DNA of 64,000 nucleotides. Source: Pseudomonas sp. GD03919. Its GTDB lineage: Bacteria; Pseudomonadota; Gammaproteobacteria; Pseudomonadales; Pseudomonadaceae. The stretch is taken from NCBI RefSeq assembly GCF_029814935.1, contig NZ_CP104582.1, positions 744,001-808,000 of the forward strand, given 5' to 3'. Position numbers and translations under genes: made by a program. Positions within the stretch are counted from its first letter, which is position 1. Each line of letters opens with the position of its first letter. The notes under the pieces are model-generated. The model was given only the letters and a program-made list of their open reading frames with translations, did not search any database and was not told where the DNA came from. Below, piece after piece: positions 1 to 9,661 of the stretch.

Positions 1-182
1 GTGGCGTTCGTCCGACCGTTCGTGGTGTTGCCATGAACCCGGTTGATCACCCGCACGGTGGTGGTGAAGGTCGTACCTCCGGTGGTCGTCATCCGGTGTC
101 GCCGTGGGGCTTCCCGACCAAGGGCGCGAAGACCCGTGCTAACAAGCGCACCGACAACATGATCGTCCGTCGTCGCAAGTAA
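1..182 (+). CDS. rplB: 50S ribosomal protein L2, C-terminal fragment
   Basis: This is the C-terminal end of ribosomal protein L2; the gene begins before the window, so only about 60 codons are visible, read in frame from base 3 to the TAA at 180-182. The peptide contains the L2 hallmark [19 protein letters not shown], the loop next to the peptidyl-transferase centre that carries the conserved histidine, and ends in IVRRRK. rpsS follows after 16 bases, as expected in the S10 operon. The identification is secure; only the truncation limits what can be said. Confidence 0.97.
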   Translation, partial: GVRPTVRGVAMNPVDHPHGGGEGRTSGGRHPVSPWGFPTKGAKTRANKRTDNMIVRRRK

Positions 183-198
183 ATAGAGGGATACGACA

Positions 199-474
199 GT
201 GCCACGTTCTCTGAAAAAAGGTCCTTTTATCGATCTTCACCTACTGAAGAAGGTCGAAGCGGCGGTGGAAAAGAACGATCGCAAGCCGGTTAAAACCTGG
301 TCGCGTCGCTCCATGATCCTGCCGCAGATGGTCGGTCTGACCATCGCTGTGCATAACGGTCGTCAGCATGTCCCGGTCCTCGTGAACGAAGACATGGTCG
401 GCCACAAACTGGGCGAATTTGCCGGCACCCGTACCTATCGTGGTCACGTTGCCGACAAGAAAGGCAAGCGTTAA
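199..474 (+). CDS. rpsS: 30S ribosomal protein S19
   Basis: S19 is a small-subunit head protein that binds 16S rRNA together with S13. The 91-residue product starts [12 protein letters not shown] and contains [17 protein letters not shown], both typical of the family, and its length matches the usual 91-92 residues. Translation begins at a GTG codon, with an AGAGGG Shine-Dalgarno sequence about 8 bases upstream. It sits between rplB and rplV in the standard S10 operon order and is followed 11 bases later by rplV. Confidence 0.98.
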
Positions 475-485
475 GGGGTTTGGAA

Positions 486-818
486 ATGGAAGTAGCCGCT
501 AAGTTGTCGGGCGCTCGCATCTCCGCCCAGAAAGCTCGCCTGGTCGCCGACCAGATCCGCGGGAAGAAGGTGGGCGAAGCGCTCAACCTGCTGGCTTTCA
601 GCAGCAAGAAAGCCGCCGAGATCATGAAGAAAGTGCTGGAGTCGGCCGTTGCCAACGCCGAGCACAACGAAGGCGCAGACGTTGATGACCTTAAGGTCAG
701 CACCGTTTTCGTCAACGAAGGGCGTTCGCTTAAGCGCATCATGCCGCGTGCCAAAGGCCGTGCTGATCGCATCGTCAAGCGGTCTTGCCATATCACTGTC
801 AAGGTTGCGGACAAGTAA
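486..818 (+). CDS. rplV: 50S ribosomal protein L22
   Basis: L22 lines the exit tunnel of the large subunit and binds 23S rRNA. The product is 110 residues from the ATG at 486; an in-frame TTG two codons upstream was rejected because AAGGGG at 473-478 is well spaced for the ATG and because known pseudomonad L22 proteins begin MEVAAKL. The conserved C-terminal segment [13 protein letters not shown], which forms the beta-hairpin base, is intact. It lies in the S10 operon between rpsS and rpsC. Confidence 0.97.
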
Positions 819-831
819 CGGAGTCGATCAG

Positions 832-1518
832 ATGGGTCAGAAAGTACATCCCGTTGGCATCCGCCTGGGAATCGTCAAGGATCACACCTCGGTCTGGTAC
901 GCAGATGGTCGCAATTACGCCGACTACCTGAATGCCGACCTGAAGGTTCGTGCATACCTGCAAGACAAACTAAAAAGCGCGTCCGTTAGCCGTATCGACA
1001 TCGCTCGTCCGGCTCAAACCGCACGCATCACCATCCACACCGCTCGTCCCGGCATCGTGATCGGCAAGAAAGGTGAAGATGTTGAGAAGCTGCGTCAGGA
1101 CCTGACCAAGCAAATGGGTGTGCCGGTGCACATCAACATCGAAGAGATCCGCAAGCCGGAACTCGACGGTATGCTGGTTGCGCAGAGCGTAGCTCAGCAG
1201 CTGGAGCGTCGCGTTATGTTCCGTCGCGCCATGAAGCGCGCTGTACAGAACGCCATGCGCATTGGTGCCAAGGGCATCAAGATCCAGGTGAGCGGTCGTC
1301 TTGGCGGCGCTGAAATTGCCCGTACCGAGTGGTATCGCGAAGGTCGTGTGCCTCTGCACACCCTGCGTGCCGATATCGATTACGCCACCTACGAAGCGCA
1401 CACCACTTACGGTGTGATCGGCGTCAAGGTTTGGATCTTCAAGGGTGAGGTCATTGGTGGCCGCACTGAAGAGCTGAAGCCGCAAGCGCCCGCTCCTCGT
1501 AAAGCTGCTAAGAAATAA
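832..1518 (+). CDS. rpsC: 30S ribosomal protein S3
   Basis: S3 is part of the mRNA entry site on the 30S subunit. The product is 228 residues from the ATG at 832 ([13 protein letters not shown]); the reading frame is open further upstream but that stretch overlaps rplV and is not family-like. A KH domain with [11 protein letters not shown] at about residues 78-88 and the C-terminal S3 domain with [19 protein letters not shown] are present. The lysine- and alanine-rich tail is usual for pseudomonads. The gene follows rplV by 13 bases in the S10 operon. Confidence 0.98.
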   Translation: MGQKVHPVGIRLGIVKDHTSVWYADGRNYADYLNADLKVRAYLQDKLKSASVSRIDIARPAQTARITIHTARPGIVIGKKGEDVEKLRQDLTKQMGVPVHINIEEIRKPELDGMLVAQSVAQQLERRVMFRRAMKRAVQNAMRIGAKGIKIQVSGRLGGAEIARTEWYREGRVPLHTLRADIDYATYEAHTTYGVIGVKVWIFKGEVIGGRTEELKPQAPAPRKAAKK

Positions 1519-1530
1519 GGAGTACGCATC

Positions 1531-1944
1531 ATGTTGCAACCAAAGCGTACGAAGTTCCGCAAGCAGATGACCGGCCACAACCGTGGTCTGGCTCAGCGCG
1601 GTAGCAAGGTCAGCTTCGGCGAATTCGCGCTGAAGTCTGTCGCCCGCGGTCGTCTCACCGCTCGTCAGATCGAGTCCGCTCGTCGTGCTCTGACCCGTCA
1701 CGTTAAGCGTGGCGGCAAGATCTGGATCCGCGTCTTCCCGGACAAGCCGGTTACCAAGAAGCCTCTCGAAGTGCGTATGGGTAAAGGTAAGGGTGGCGTT
1801 GAATACTGGGTAGCCCAGATCCAGCCAGGCAAGGTCCTGTACGAGATCGAAGGCGTATCCGAAGAGCTGGCGCGCGAGGCATTCGCCCTGGCTGCTGCAA
1901 AGCTGCCGCTCGCCACCACCTTTGTTAAGCGGACGGTGATGTGA
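1531..1944 (+). CDS. rplP: 50S ribosomal protein L16
   Basis: L16 organises the A-site region of the 50S subunit and contacts tRNA. The 137-residue product starts [12 protein letters not shown] and contains the family segments [12 protein letters not shown] and [14 protein letters not shown]. Its length equals the usual size. An AAGGAG sequence precedes the ATG. Its TGA stop (1942-1944) overlaps the ATG of rpmC by one base, which suggests translational coupling between L16 and L29. Confidence 0.98.
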   Translation: MLQPKRTKFRKQMTGHNRGLAQRGSKVSFGEFALKSVARGRLTARQIESARRALTRHVKRGGKIWIRVFPDKPVTKKPLEVRMGKGKGGVEYWVAQIQPGKVLYEIEGVSEELAREAFALAAAKLPLATTFVKRTVM

Positions 1945-2135
1945 TGAAAGCGACCGAACTTCGTGAAAAAAGCGCACAACAGCTGAACGAGCAACTGCTC
2001 GAGCTGCTGCGCGACCAGTTCAATCTGCGTATGCAGAAGGCAACTGGCCAGCTGGGGCAGTCGCACCTGCTCTCGCAAGTGAAGCGCGACATCGCTCGCG
2101 TCAAGACTGTCCTCAGCCAGCAGGCAGGTAAGTGA
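1944..2135 (+). CDS. rpmC: 50S ribosomal protein L29
   Basis: L29 is a small protein near the nascent-chain exit that helps dock trigger factor and SRP. The product is 63 residues, [10 protein letters not shown] to LSQQAGK, with the family signature around [17 protein letters not shown]. The ATG at 1944 is chosen rather than the in-frame GTG one codon earlier because it overlaps the rplP stop in the usual way and gives the family length. rpsQ starts two bases after its stop. Confidence 0.97.
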   Translation: MKATELREKSAQQLNEQLLELLRDQFNLRMQKATGQLGQSHLLSQVKRDIARVKTVLSQQAGK

Positions 2136-2137
2136 TC

Positions 2138-2404
2138 ATGGCCGAAGTTGAAAAAACAGTCCGTACGCTGACCGGCCGTGTTGTCAGCGACAAGATGGAC
2201 AAGACCATCACCGTTCTGATCGAGCGTCGCGTCAAGCACCCGATCTACGGTAAATACGTCAAGCGTTCGACCAAACTGCACGCTCACGACGAAAGCAACC
2301 AGTGCAAGATCGGCGACAAGGTTTCCATTCGCGAAACCCGTCCGCAGTCCAAGACCAAGTCCTGGGCTCTGGTTGAAGTCGTTGAACGCGCCGTTGACGT
2401 CTAA
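2138..2404 (+). CDS. rpsQ: 30S ribosomal protein S17
   Basis: S17 is an OB-fold protein that binds 16S rRNA early in 30S assembly. The product is 88 residues from the ATG at 2138 ([16 protein letters not shown]). A GTG two codons upstream is open but overlaps the rpmC stop and adds residues not seen in the family. The signature [19 protein letters not shown] is present. It is the last gene of the S10 operon; a 23-base gap leads to rplN, the first gene of the spc group. Confidence 0.97.
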   Translation: MAEVEKTVRTLTGRVVSDKMDKTITVLIERRVKHPIYGKYVKRSTKLHAHDESNQCKIGDKVSIRETRPQSKTKSWALVEVVERAVDV

Positions 2405-2427
2405 GGGCTAGGGGTCGGAGAAATTTT

Positions 2428-2796
2428 ATGATTCAGACTCAATCCATGCTCGATGTGGCTGACAACAGTGGTGCACGTCGCGTTATGTGCATCAAGGTGC
2501 TGGGCGGCTCGCATCGTCGCTACGCCGGCATCGGCGACATCATCAAGGTCACCGTCAAGGAAGCAATTCCGCGCGGCAAAGTGAAGAAAGGTCAGGTCAT
2601 GACCGCAGTGGTTGTTCGTACCCGTCACGGCGTTCGCCGTGCCGACGGTTCGATCATCCGCTTCGACGGCAACGCTGCTGTTCTGCTGAACAACAAGCAA
2701 GAGCCGATCGGTACCCGTATCTTCGGGCCAGTGACCCGTGAACTGCGTTCCGAGAAGTTCATGAAGATCGTCTCGCTCGCCCCTGAAGTGCTTTAA
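2428..2796 (+). CDS. rplN: 50S ribosomal protein L14
   Basis: L14 sits at the subunit interface and forms bridges with 16S rRNA. The 122-residue product starts [20 protein letters not shown] and contains the usual [18 protein letters not shown] segment; the length is standard. It begins the spc group (rplN-rplX-rplE-rpsN-rpsH and onward). The gap from rpsQ is only 23 bases and no terminator is visible there, so S10 and spc genes may be co-transcribed here. Confidence 0.98.
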   Translation: MIQTQSMLDVADNSGARRVMCIKVLGGSHRRYAGIGDIIKVTVKEAIPRGKVKKGQVMTAVVVRTRHGVRRADGSIIRFDGNAAVLLNNKQEPIGTRIFGPVTRELRSEKFMKIVSLAPEVL

Positions 2797-2807
2797 GGAG
2801 ATCCGAC

Positions 2808-3122
2808 ATGCAAAAGATTCGTCGTGACGACGAGATCATCGTGATCGCCGGTAAAGACAAAGGTAAGCGCGGTAAGGTGCTCAAGGTTCTCGCTGACGAC
2901 CGTCTGGTCGTCGGTGGCATCAACCTGGTGAAGCGTCATACCAAGCCGAACCCGATGTCGGGCGTTCAAGGCGGTATCGTCGAGAAAGAAGCGCCACTGC
3001 ACGCTTCCAACGTTGCCATCTTCAACAGCGAAACCAACAAGGCTGACCGCGTTGGCTTCAAAGTCGAAGACGGCAAGAAAATTCGTGTCTTCAAGTCCAC
3101 CCAGAAGCCGGTTGGCGCTTGA
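2808..3122 (+). CDS. rplX: 50S ribosomal protein L24
   Basis: L24 is an assembly-initiating protein of the 50S subunit. The product has 104 residues and carries an N-terminal KOW motif ([20 protein letters not shown]). A strong AAGGAG Shine-Dalgarno sequence lies 8 bases before the ATG. It is placed between rplN and rplE, as in all gammaproteobacterial spc operons. Confidence 0.98.
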   Translation: MQKIRRDDEIIVIAGKDKGKRGKVLKVLADDRLVVGGINLVKRHTKPNPMSGVQGGIVEKEAPLHASNVAIFNSETNKADRVGFKVEDGKKIRVFKSTQKPVGA

Positions 3123-3141
3123 GAATCCGTAGGTAAATACC

Positions 3142-3681
3142 ATGGCACGACTGAAAGAGATTTACCGGAAGGAAATCGCGCCCAAGCTGAAGGAAGAACT
3201 GAAGCTGGCCAACGTGATGGAAGTTCCGCGCATCACCAAGATCACCCTGAACATGGGCCTGGGCGAAGCGATCGGTGACAAGAAAGTCATCGAGAACGCC
3301 GTTGCCGACCTCGAGAAGATCACCGGTCAGAAAGTCGTTGTGACTCATGCCCGCAAGTCGATCGCAGGTTTCAAGGTTCGTGAAGGTTGGCCGATTGGCG
3401 TCAAGGTCACTCTGCGTCGCGAGCGTATGTATGAGTTCCTGGATCGTCTGCTGTCCATCTCCCTGCCGCGCGTGCGTGACTTCCGCGGCCTGAATGCCAA
3501 GTCCTTCGATGGTCGTGGCAACTACAGCATGGGCGTGAAAGAGCAGATCATCTTCCCGGAAATCGATTACGACAAAATCGATGCGCTGCGTGGTCTGGAC
3601 ATCACCCTGACTACCACTGCCCGTAACGATGATGAAGGCCGCGCTCTGCTGCGTGCTTTCAACTTCCCGTTCCGCAACTGA
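3142..3681 (+). CDS. rplE: 50S ribosomal protein L5
   Basis: L5 binds 5S rRNA in the central protuberance and contacts P-site tRNA. The 179-residue product includes the family stretch [15 protein letters not shown] near residue 30 and [20 protein letters not shown] in the middle, and ends [13 protein letters not shown]. Length and order (rplX, rplE, rpsN) are standard. Confidence 0.98.
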   Translation: MARLKEIYRKEIAPKLKEELKLANVMEVPRITKITLNMGLGEAIGDKKVIENAVADLEKITGQKVVVTHARKSIAGFKVREGWPIGVKVTLRRERMYEFLDRLLSISLPRVRDFRGLNAKSFDGRGNYSMGVKEQIIFPEIDYDKIDALRGLDITLTTTARNDDEGRALLRAFNFPFRN

Positions 3682-3696
3682 TCGGAGTCCTGGACA

Positions 3697-4002
3697 ATGG
3701 CCAAGACAAGCATGAAGAACCGCGAGCTGAAGCGTCAGCAAACGGTTGCCAAGTACGCCAAGAAGCGTGCCGAGCTGAAAGCGATCATCGCCAACCCGAA
3801 CTCCACTCCGGAAGCTCGTTGGGAAGCTCAGGTCGCTCTGCAGAAGCAGCCGCGTGACGCCAGCGCCTCGCGCCTGCGTAACCGCTGCCGCATCACCGGC
3901 CGTCCGCACGGCGTTTACCGCAAGTTCGGTCTGTCGCGTAACAAGCTGCGCGAAGCCGCCATGCGCGGTGACGTACCGGGCCTGGTGAAAGCTAGCTGGT
4001 AA
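3697..4002 (+). CDS. rpsN: 30S ribosomal protein S14, zinc-independent form
   Basis: S14 is a 30S head protein. At 101 residues this is the long form; the C-terminal half contains a single cysteine in [14 protein letters not shown] and lacks the CxxC pairs of the short zinc-binding form, so it should not need zinc. The C-terminus [18 protein letters not shown] is standard. It is followed by an unusually long 194-base gap before rpsH that contains terminator-like hairpins (separate entry). Confidence 0.97.
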   Translation: MAKTSMKNRELKRQQTVAKYAKKRAELKAIIANPNSTPEARWEAQVALQKQPRDASASRLRNRCRITGRPHGVYRKFGLSRNKLREAAMRGDVPGLVKASW

Positions 4003-4021
4003 TCAGCGGTAGCTGAAAGCG

Positions 4022-4169
4022 AAGCCGGCCTTGTGCCGGCTTTGCCTTTTATTTAACAAGCCCCTTTTGGGGCTTGCTTCATTTTTGATCGGTCTCTAGA
4101 ATGTCCGGCTCTCCTGAGCCTGGTATTTCCATGCCGAGCTTTTGGATGATCCCACAGCCCTCGGGCTGT
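4022..4169 (+). terminator. Three stem-loops, terminator- or attenuator-like, between rpsN and rpsH
   Basis: Three hairpins can be read directly: AAGCCGGC 4022-4029 pairs with 4035-4042 and is followed by TGCCTTTTA; CAAGCCCC 4057-4064 pairs with 4069-4076 around a TTTT loop and is followed by CTTCATTTTT; ACAGCC 4154-4159 pairs with 4164-4169 and is followed by TCTTTTTG. Each resembles a rho-independent terminator, yet the same operon continues downstream. They may attenuate or punctuate transcription or mark mRNA processing. No promoter was identified with confidence between them and rpsH. Confidence 0.7.
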
Positions 4170-4196
4170 TCTTTTTGTATCAGGAGCGTCTAGCCC

Positions 4197-4589
4197 ATGA
4201 GTATGCAGGACCCGTTAGCGGACATGCTAACTCGTATCCGTAATGCCCAGATGGCTGAAAAGTCCGTCGTAAGCATGCCTTCTTCCACTCTGAAGGTGGC
4301 TGTAGCCAAGGTTCTCAAAGACGAAGGTTACATTGCGGGTTATGAAGTCAATGGCGAAGCCAAGCCACAACTGTCCATCGAGCTGAAGTACTTCGAAGGC
4401 CGTCCGGTCATCGAGGAAGTCAAGCGCGTGAGCCGTCCAGGCCTTCGTCAGTACAAATCCGTCGATGACCTGCCGAAGGTACGCGGCGGTCTCGGTGTTT
4501 CCATCGTCTCCACCAACAAAGGTGTGATGACGGATCGCGCTGCGCGCGCTGCCGGTGTCGGCGGCGAAGTGCTTTGCACCGTGTTCTAA
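4197..4589 (+). CDS. rpsH: 30S ribosomal protein S8
   Basis: S8 binds the central domain of 16S rRNA; in E. coli it also represses the spc operon by binding mRNA. The 130-residue product starts [18 protein letters not shown] and ends [11 protein letters not shown], both typical. A CAGGAG Shine-Dalgarno sequence precedes the ATG. The gene follows three stem-loops in the long gap after rpsN, so it may be transcribed at a different level from the upstream genes. Confidence 0.98.
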   Translation: MSMQDPLADMLTRIRNAQMAEKSVVSMPSSTLKVAVAKVLKDEGYIAGYEVNGEAKPQLSIELKYFEGRPVIEEVKRVSRPGLRQYKSVDDLPKVRGGLGVSIVSTNKGVMTDRAARAAGVGGEVLCTVF

Positions 4590-4601
4590 GGGGGGATAAG
4601 C

Positions 4602-5135
4602 ATGTCTCGCGTTGCTAAGAACCCCGTTGTGCTGCCTGCCGGTGTCGAGATCAAACTCGCCGGTCAGCAGCTCTCGGTCAAGGGCGCCAAGGGCACCCTG
4701 GAACTGAACGTTCACTCGTCCGTAGAAGTTATCCAGGAAGGCAGCGAACTGCGTTTCGCCGCTCGTAATGGCGACCAGCAGAACCGCGCCATGGCCGGTA
4801 CTACTCGCGCTCTGGTTAACAACATGGTTATCGGTGTCAGCCAAGGCTTCGAGCGTAAGCTGCAGCTGGTCGGCGTAGGCTACAAGGCCCAGGCCAAGGG
4901 CCAGGTGCTGAACCTTGCGCTGGGCTTCTCTCACCCGATCGACTACGAACTGCCTGCTGGCGTCGTGGCCGAAACCCCCAACCAGACCGAGATCCTGATC
5001 AAGGGTATCGACAAGCAACTGGTGGGTCAGGTGGCTGCGGAGATCCGTGACTTCCGTCGTCCTGAGCCTTACAAGGGCAAAGGCGTTCGTTACGCGGATG
5101 AAGTTGTCCGTCGTAAAGAAGCCAAGAAGAAGTAA
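4602..5135 (+). CDS. rplF: 50S ribosomal protein L6
   Basis: L6 lies near the GTPase-associated centre. The 177-residue product starts [19 protein letters not shown] and ends with the L6 signature region [18 protein letters not shown]. Two tandem L6 folds fit this length. It is 12 bases from rpsH and 11 bases from rplR. Confidence 0.98.
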   Translation: MSRVAKNPVVLPAGVEIKLAGQQLSVKGAKGTLELNVHSSVEVIQEGSELRFAARNGDQQNRAMAGTTRALVNNMVIGVSQGFERKLQLVGVGYKAQAKGQVLNLALGFSHPIDYELPAGVVAETPNQTEILIKGIDKQLVGQVAAEIRDFRRPEPYKGKGVRYADEVVRRKEAKKK

Positions 5136-5146
5136 GGGGCTGAGAA

Positions 5147-5497
5147 ATGACCGACAAAAAACTTACTCGTCTGCGTCGCGCTCGCAAAGCACGCCTGAAA
5201 ATGCACGAGCTCGAAGCCGTGCGTCTGTGCGTGTATCGCTCTTCGCAGCACATCTACGCCCAGGTCATCTCGGCCGACGGCAGCAAGGTTCTGGCCAGCG
5301 CCTCTACCTTGGACAAAGCACTGCGTGATGGCGCCACCGGCAACGTCGACGCGGCCAAGAAAGTTGGTGCGCTGGTTGCCGAGCGTGCGAAAGCCGCTGG
5401 TGTGACCCAGGTAGCATTCGACCGTTCTGGCTTCAAGTACCACGGCCGCGTCAAGGCGCTGGCTGATGCTGCTCGTGAAGGCGGGCTGGAGTTCTAA
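5147..5497 (+). CDS. rplR: 50S ribosomal protein L18
   Basis: L18 binds 5S rRNA together with L5. The 116-residue product contains [16 protein letters not shown] and ends [21 protein letters not shown], both characteristic. Order rplF-rplR-rpsE is standard; rpsE begins three bases after its stop. Confidence 0.98.
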   Translation: MTDKKLTRLRRARKARLKMHELEAVRLCVYRSSQHIYAQVISADGSKVLASASTLDKALRDGATGNVDAAKKVGALVAERAKAAGVTQVAFDRSGFKYHGRVKALADAAREGGLEF

Positions 5498-5500
5498 GTT

Positions 5501-6001
5501 ATGGCAAATAACGACCAAAAGCGCGACGAAGGCTACATCGAGAAGCTGGTTCAGGTTAACCGCGTTGCCAAGACCGTAAAGGGTGGCCGTATCTTCACCT
5601 TCACCGCGCTGACCGTGGTGGGTGATGGCAAGGGCCGCGTTGGTTTCGGCCGTGGCAAGTCCCGTGAAGTTCCGGCTGCCATTCAGAAGGCGATGGAAGC
5701 TGCGCGTCGCAACATGATCCAGGTGGATCTGAACGGCACCACTCTGCAGTACCCGATCAAGTCCGCTCATGGCGCCTCCAAGGTGTACATGCAGCCGGCT
5801 TCTGAAGGTACCGGTATCATCGCCGGCGGCGCCATGCGTGCCGTGCTGGAAGTGGCGGGTGTGCAGAACGTTCTGGCCAAGTGCTACGGCTCGACCAACC
5901 CGGTGAACGTGGTACATGCCACCTTCAAGGGTCTGAAGACCATGCAGTCTCCGGATTCCGTTGCAGCCAAGCGTGGCAAGAGCGTCGAGGAGATTCTCTA
6001 A
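5501..6001 (+). CDS. rpsE: 30S ribosomal protein S5
   Basis: S5 is involved in decoding fidelity and lines the mRNA entry channel. The 166-residue product has the N-terminal double-stranded-RNA-binding domain with [20 protein letters not shown] and the segment [17 protein letters not shown]. Length is standard. rplR precedes it by 3 bases and rpmD follows by 2 bases. Confidence 0.98.
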   Translation: MANNDQKRDEGYIEKLVQVNRVAKTVKGGRIFTFTALTVVGDGKGRVGFGRGKSREVPAAIQKAMEAARRNMIQVDLNGTTLQYPIKSAHGASKVYMQPASEGTGIIAGGAMRAVLEVAGVQNVLAKCYGSTNPVNVVHATFKGLKTMQSPDSVAAKRGKSVEEIL

Positions 6002-6003
6002 CC

Positions 6004-6183
6004 ATGGCTAATACCGTCAAAGTGACTCTGATCAAGAGCACCAATGGCCGCCTGGCCAATCACAAAGCTTGCGTCAAGGGCCTGGGCCTGCGTCGCATTG
6101 GTCACACCGTAGAGGTTCTGGATACTCCGGAAAACCGCGGCATGATCAACAAGGCTTACTACCTGCTCAAGGTGGAGGGTTAA
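6004..6183 (+). CDS. rpmD: 50S ribosomal protein L30
   Basis: L30 is a small 50S protein. The product is 59 residues, [16 protein letters not shown] to YYLLKVEG, containing the signature [19 protein letters not shown]. The ATG at 6004 gives the family length; the frame is open further upstream but overlaps rpsE. It lies between rpsE and rplO with two-base gaps on both sides. Confidence 0.97.
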   Translation: MANTVKVTLIKSTNGRLANHKACVKGLGLRRIGHTVEVLDTPENRGMINKAYYLLKVEG

Positions 6184-6185
6184 TC

Positions 6186-6617
6186 ATGCAACTGAACGAT
6201 CTGCGTTCCGCGCCGGGTGCCCGTCGCGAGAAGCACCGTCCGGGCCGTGGTATCGGTAGCGGTCTGGGTAAGACTGGTGGCCGTGGCCACAAAGGTCAGA
6301 CCTCCCGCTCCGGTGGTTCCATTGCTCCGGGCTTCGAGGGTGGTCAGCAGCCGCTGCACCGTCGTCTGCCGAAGTTCGGCTTCGTCTCCCTGAAGGCTAT
6401 GGATCGCGCTGAAGTGCGTACCTCCGAGCTGAACAAGGTAGAGGGCGTTGTAACTCTGCAGGCTCTGAAGGATGCCAATCTGGTTGGCCAACACGTACAG
6501 CGCGTCAAAGTCATGCTGTCCGGTGAGGTTACCCGTGCGGTCACCCTGAAAGGTATCGCCGCCACAAAGGGTGCGCGTGCGGCTATCATCGCGGCTGGCG
6601 GTAAGTTCGAGGACTAA
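6186..6617 (+). CDS. rplO: 50S ribosomal protein L15
   Basis: L15 is a late-assembly protein of the 50S subunit. The product is 143 residues from the ATG at 6186 ([20 protein letters not shown]), with the glycine-rich stretch [20 protein letters not shown] and an intact C-terminal domain. Upstream open frame overlaps rpmD and was not used. Its stop codon abuts the secY start, as is common for rplO-secY. Confidence 0.97.
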   Translation: MQLNDLRSAPGARREKHRPGRGIGSGLGKTGGRGHKGQTSRSGGSIAPGFEGGQQPLHRRLPKFGFVSLKAMDRAEVRTSELNKVEGVVTLQALKDANLVGQHVQRVKVMLSGEVTRAVTLKGIAATKGARAAIIAAGGKFED

Positions 6618-7946
6618 ATGGCTAAGCAAGGTGCTCTCTCAGCGCTGGCAGGTGGCGGGTTGTCCGAACTCTGGGCTCGTCTGCGCTTCCTGTTCCTGGC
6701 GATCATCGTCTACCGGATAGGTGCGCACATCCCGGTTCCTGGCATCAACCCAGACCGACTGGCGGATCTGTTCCGGCAGAATGAGGGGACCATTCTTAGC
6801 TTGTTCAACATGTTTTCCGGCGGCGCGCTGGAGCGGATGAGCATCTTTGCGCTGGGGATCATGCCGTACATCTCGGCATCGATCATCATGCAGCTGATGA
6901 CCGCCGTCAGCCCGCAGTTGGAACAGTTGAAGAAGGAAGGTGAAGCTGGCCGTCGCAAGATCAGCCAGTACACCCGCTACGGCACTCTCGTCCTGGCGTT
7001 CGTTCAGGCCATCGGCATGTCCGTTGGTCTGGCGAGCCAGGGCGTAGCGTTCTCGGGCGATTTCGGCTTCCACTTCGTGGCGATCACCACCTTCGTGGCG
7101 GGCGCGATGTTCATGATGTGGCTGGGCGAGCAAATCACCGAGCGCGGTGTCGGCAACGGTATCTCGATGCTGATTTTTGCAGGCATCGTGGCCGGTCTGC
7201 CGTCGGCAATCGGGCAGTCTTTCGAGTCTGCTCGTCAGGGTGATATCAACATCTTCGCTCTGATCGCCATCGGCCTGCTGGCAGTAGCGATCATCGGTTT
7301 CGTGGTGTTCATTGAGCGTGGTCAGCGTCGCATTGCGGTGCACTATGCCAAGCGTCAGCAGGGCCGCAAGGTCTTCGCTGCGCAGACCAGCCACCTGCCG
7401 TTGAAGGTGAACATGGCGGGCGTAATCCCGGCCATCTTCGCCAGCAGCCTTCTGCTGTTCCCGGCCTCGCTGGGTGCCTGGTTCGGTCAGTCCGAGGGTT
7501 TGGGCTGGCTGCAGGACATTTCGCAGGCTATCGCTCCTGGTCAGCCGTTGAACATTCTGCTGTTTAGTGCAGGGATCATTTTCTTCTGCTTCTTCTATAC
7601 AGCGCTGATGTTCAACCCGAAAGACGTAGCGGAAAACCTGAAGAAGTCCGGTGCCTTTATTCCGGGCATTCGTCCGGGCGAGCAGTCGGCGCGCTATATC
7701 GATGGCGTTCTGACCCGCTTGACCATGTTCGGTGCTCTGTACATGACGGCCGTGTGCCTGCTGCCCCAGTTCCTGGTGGTGGCGGCCAACGTTCCGTTCT
7801 ACCTTGGCGGGACCTCGTTGCTGATCGTGGTCGTGGTTGTAATGGACTTCATGTCCCAAGTGCAATCGCACCTCGTGTCTCACCAGTACGATTCCCTGAT
7901 GAAGAAAGCCAACCTGAAGGGCTATGGCAGCGGCATGCTCCGCTGA
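6618..7946 (+). CDS. secY: Protein translocase subunit SecY
   Basis: SecY is the pore-forming subunit of the SecYEG channel in the inner membrane. The 442-residue product shows ten hydrophobic segments and standard motifs: [21 protein letters not shown] in the plug/TM2 region, [12 protein letters not shown], and [16 protein letters not shown] in the cytoplasmic loop that contacts SecA and the ribosome. Its length equals family norms. It is the penultimate gene of the spc operon; rpmJ follows after 28 bases. Confidence 0.98.
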   Translation: MAKQGALSALAGGGLSELWARLRFLFLAIIVYRIGAHIPVPGINPDRLADLFRQNEGTILSLFNMFSGGALERMSIFALGIMPYISASIIMQLMTAVSPQLEQLKKEGEAGRRKISQYTRYGTLVLAFVQAIGMSVGLASQGVAFSGDFGFHFVAITTFVAGAMFMMWLGEQITERGVGNGISMLIFAGIVAGLPSAIGQSFESARQGDINIFALIAIGLLAVAIIGFVVFIERGQRRIAVHYAKRQQGRKVFAAQTSHLPLKVNMAGVIPAIFASSLLLFPASLGAWFGQSEGLGWLQDISQAIAPGQPLNILLFSAGIIFFCFFYTALMFNPKDVAENLKKSGAFIPGIRPGEQSARYIDGVLTRLTMFGALYMTAVCLLPQFLVVAANVPFYLGGTSLLIVVVVVMDFMSQVQSHLVSHQYDSLMKKANLKGYGSGMLR

Positions 7947-7974
7947 TCCACCCTTAAGGTTCGAGGAGTTGGTA

Positions 7975-8091
7975 ATGAAAGTTCGTGCATCGGTGAAAAA
8001 GCTGTGCCGTAACTGCAAAGTTATCCGTCGCGAAGGTGTCGTGCGGGTGATCTGCAGCGCAGAGCCGCGTCACAAGCAGCGCCAAGGCTGA
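7975..8091 (+). CDS. rpmJ: 50S ribosomal protein L36, zinc-binding form
   Basis: This short gene encodes 38 residues starting [19 protein letters not shown] and ending [12 protein letters not shown]. The CxxC pair, third cysteine and histidine make it the zinc-ribbon (C+) form of L36. A GAGGAG Shine-Dalgarno sequence lies 7-8 bases upstream of the ATG. It closes the spc operon and is followed by a clear terminator-like hairpin before rpsM. Confidence 0.97.
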   Translation: MKVRASVKKLCRNCKVIRREGVVRVICSAEPRHKQRQG

Positions 8092-8112
8092 GTGTGAACC
8101 ACGCGTGATAAG

Positions 8113-8136
8113 CCCGGCAGCTAGTGCGCTGCCGGG
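8113..8136 (+). terminator. Hairpin between rpmJ and rpsM
   Basis: CCCGGCAGC at 8113-8121 pairs perfectly with GCTGCCGGG at 8128-8136 around a six-base loop, followed by TTGATTATTTGTTTTT. It has the form of a rho-independent terminator and marks the boundary between the spc and alpha operons. rpsM therefore probably has its own promoter in 8137-8224, or read-through is partial. Confidence 0.8.
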
Positions 8137-8224
8137 TTGATTATTTGTTTTTACAGCGTTAATATCTCGCGCCCTATTTCTTGGCTTCCGGGGCGTAGGT
8201 AGCTGTCAATTGGAGTTCCACTGA

Positions 8225-8581
8225 ATGGCCCGTATTGCAGGCGTTAACATTCCGGATAACAAGCACACTGTTATCTCGCTGACCTACATCTACGGTGTTG
8301 GTCGCACCACTGCACAGAAAATCTGTGCCGCTACCGGTGTAAATCCGGCTGCGAAAATCAAGGATCTGACTGACGAGCAGATCGAACAGCTGCGTGGCGA
8401 AGTAGCCAAGGTGAATACCGAAGGCGACCTGCGTCGTGAAGTGAATATGAAGATCAAGCGCTTGATGGATCTGGGTTGCTACCGCGGCCTGCGTCATCGT
8501 AAAGGTCTGCCGGTTCGCGGTCAGCGCACCAAGACCAACGCTCGCACCCGCAAGGGCCCGCGTAAGCCGATCCGCAAGTAA
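8225..8581 (+). CDS. rpsM: 30S ribosomal protein S13
   Basis: S13 is a 30S head protein that bridges to the 50S subunit. The 118-residue product starts [19 protein letters not shown] and includes the helix-two-turn-helix region and [24 protein letters not shown] lies about 9 bases upstream of the ATG. It is the first gene of the alpha operon (rpsM-rpsK-rpsD-rpoA-rplQ). Confidence 0.98.
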   Translation: MARIAGVNIPDNKHTVISLTYIYGVGRTTAQKICAATGVNPAAKIKDLTDEQIEQLRGEVAKVNTEGDLRREVNMKIKRLMDLGCYRGLRHRKGLPVRGQRTKTNARTRKGPRKPIRK

Positions 8582-8611
8582 TCGCATTCGCGAATCGACA
8601 GGAATTTAGTC

Positions 8612-9001
8612 ATGGCAAAACCTGCTGCTCGTACTCGTAAAAAAGTCAAAAAGACGGTGGTTGATGGCATCGCCCACATCCACGCGTCTTTCAACAACAC
8701 TATCGTGACCATTACCGACCGTCAGGGTAACGCCCTGTCCTGGGCTACCTCTGGTGGTTCGGGTTTCCGCGGCTCGCGTAAGTCCACTCCGTTTGCTGCC
8801 CAGATCGCCGCCGAGCGCGCTGGTCAGGCTGCGCTGGAGTATGGCCTGAAGAACCTCGACGTCAACGTCAAGGGCCCAGGTCCGGGTCGCGAATCTGCCG
8901 TGCGTGCTCTGAACGCCTGCGGCTATAAAATCGCCAGCATCACCGACGTGACGCCTATCCCGCACAACGGGTGCCGTCCGCCGAAGAAGCGTCGCGTGTA
9001 A
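8612..9001 (+). CDS. rpsK: 30S ribosomal protein S11
   Basis: S11 shapes the platform of the 30S subunit. The 129-residue product contains [19 protein letters not shown] and ends [19 protein letters not shown], the highly conserved S11 tail. It sits between rpsM and rpsD in the alpha operon. Confidence 0.98.
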   Translation: MAKPAARTRKKVKKTVVDGIAHIHASFNNTIVTITDRQGNALSWATSGGSGFRGSRKSTPFAAQIAAERAGQAALEYGLKNLDVNVKGPGPGRESAVRALNACGYKIASITDVTPIPHNGCRPPKKRRV

Positions 9002-9018
9002 ACAGGAGACAGTGAGAA

Positions 9019-9639
9019 ATGGCTCGTTACATTGGTCCCAAGTGCAAACTGTCTCGCCGTGAAGGCACCGATCTCTTCCTGAAGAGTGGTGTTCGCGCGC
9101 TTGAATCTAAGTGCAACATCGAAGCAGCTCCCGGTATTCACGGTCAGCGTCGCGGTCGCCAGTCTGACTACGGCACCCAGCTGCGTGAAAAGCAAAAAGT
9201 TCGTCGTATCTACGGCGTTCTGGAGCGTCAGTTCAGCGGTTACTACAAGCAAGCTGCCAGTCAGAAGGGCGCCACCGGCGAAAACCTGCTGCAACTGCTG
9301 GAGTGCCGTCTGGATAACGTGGTTTACCGTATGGGCTTTGGTGCTACCCGTGCCGAATCCCGTCAGCTGGTTTCGCACAAAGCAATCAGCGTCAACGGTC
9401 AGACCGTAAACGTACCGTCCTACCAGGTTAAAGCTGGCGACGTCGTTGCTGTTCGCGAGAAATCGAAGAACCAGCTGCGCATCGCTCAGGCTCTTGAGCT
9501 CTGCGCCCAGCGCGGCCGTGTTGAGTGGGTAGAAGTTGACGCTGAGAAGAAGTCTGGTGTGTTCAAGAACGTACCGGCTCGTAGCGATCTGTCCGCTGAC
9601 ATCAACGAGAGCCTGATTGTCGAGCTCTACTCCAAGTAA
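9019..9639 (+). CDS. rpsD: 30S ribosomal protein S4
   Basis: S4 starts 30S assembly and in E. coli represses the alpha operon. The 206-residue product starts [16 protein letters not shown], has the S4 RNA-binding domain around [15 protein letters not shown] and [19 protein letters not shown], and ends [10 protein letters not shown]. Length is standard. Whether S4 autoregulates here cannot be told from sequence. Confidence 0.98.
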   Translation: MARYIGPKCKLSRREGTDLFLKSGVRALESKCNIEAAPGIHGQRRGRQSDYGTQLREKQKVRRIYGVLERQFSGYYKQAASQKGATGENLLQLLECRLDNVVYRMGFGATRAESRQLVSHKAISVNGQTVNVPSYQVKAGDVVAVREKSKNQLRIAQALELCAQRGRVEWVEVDAEKKSGVFKNVPARSDLSADINESLIVELYSK

Positions 9640-9661
9640 GGGCTAGAAAATAGGTGCATCC

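Noticed and set aside
6639..8018. Long minus-strand open frame opposite secY
   Set aside because: It is the complement of an unmistakable SecY gene; high G+C and codon bias create long antisense frames. The predicted protein has no family features and is rich in Gln, His and Arg.
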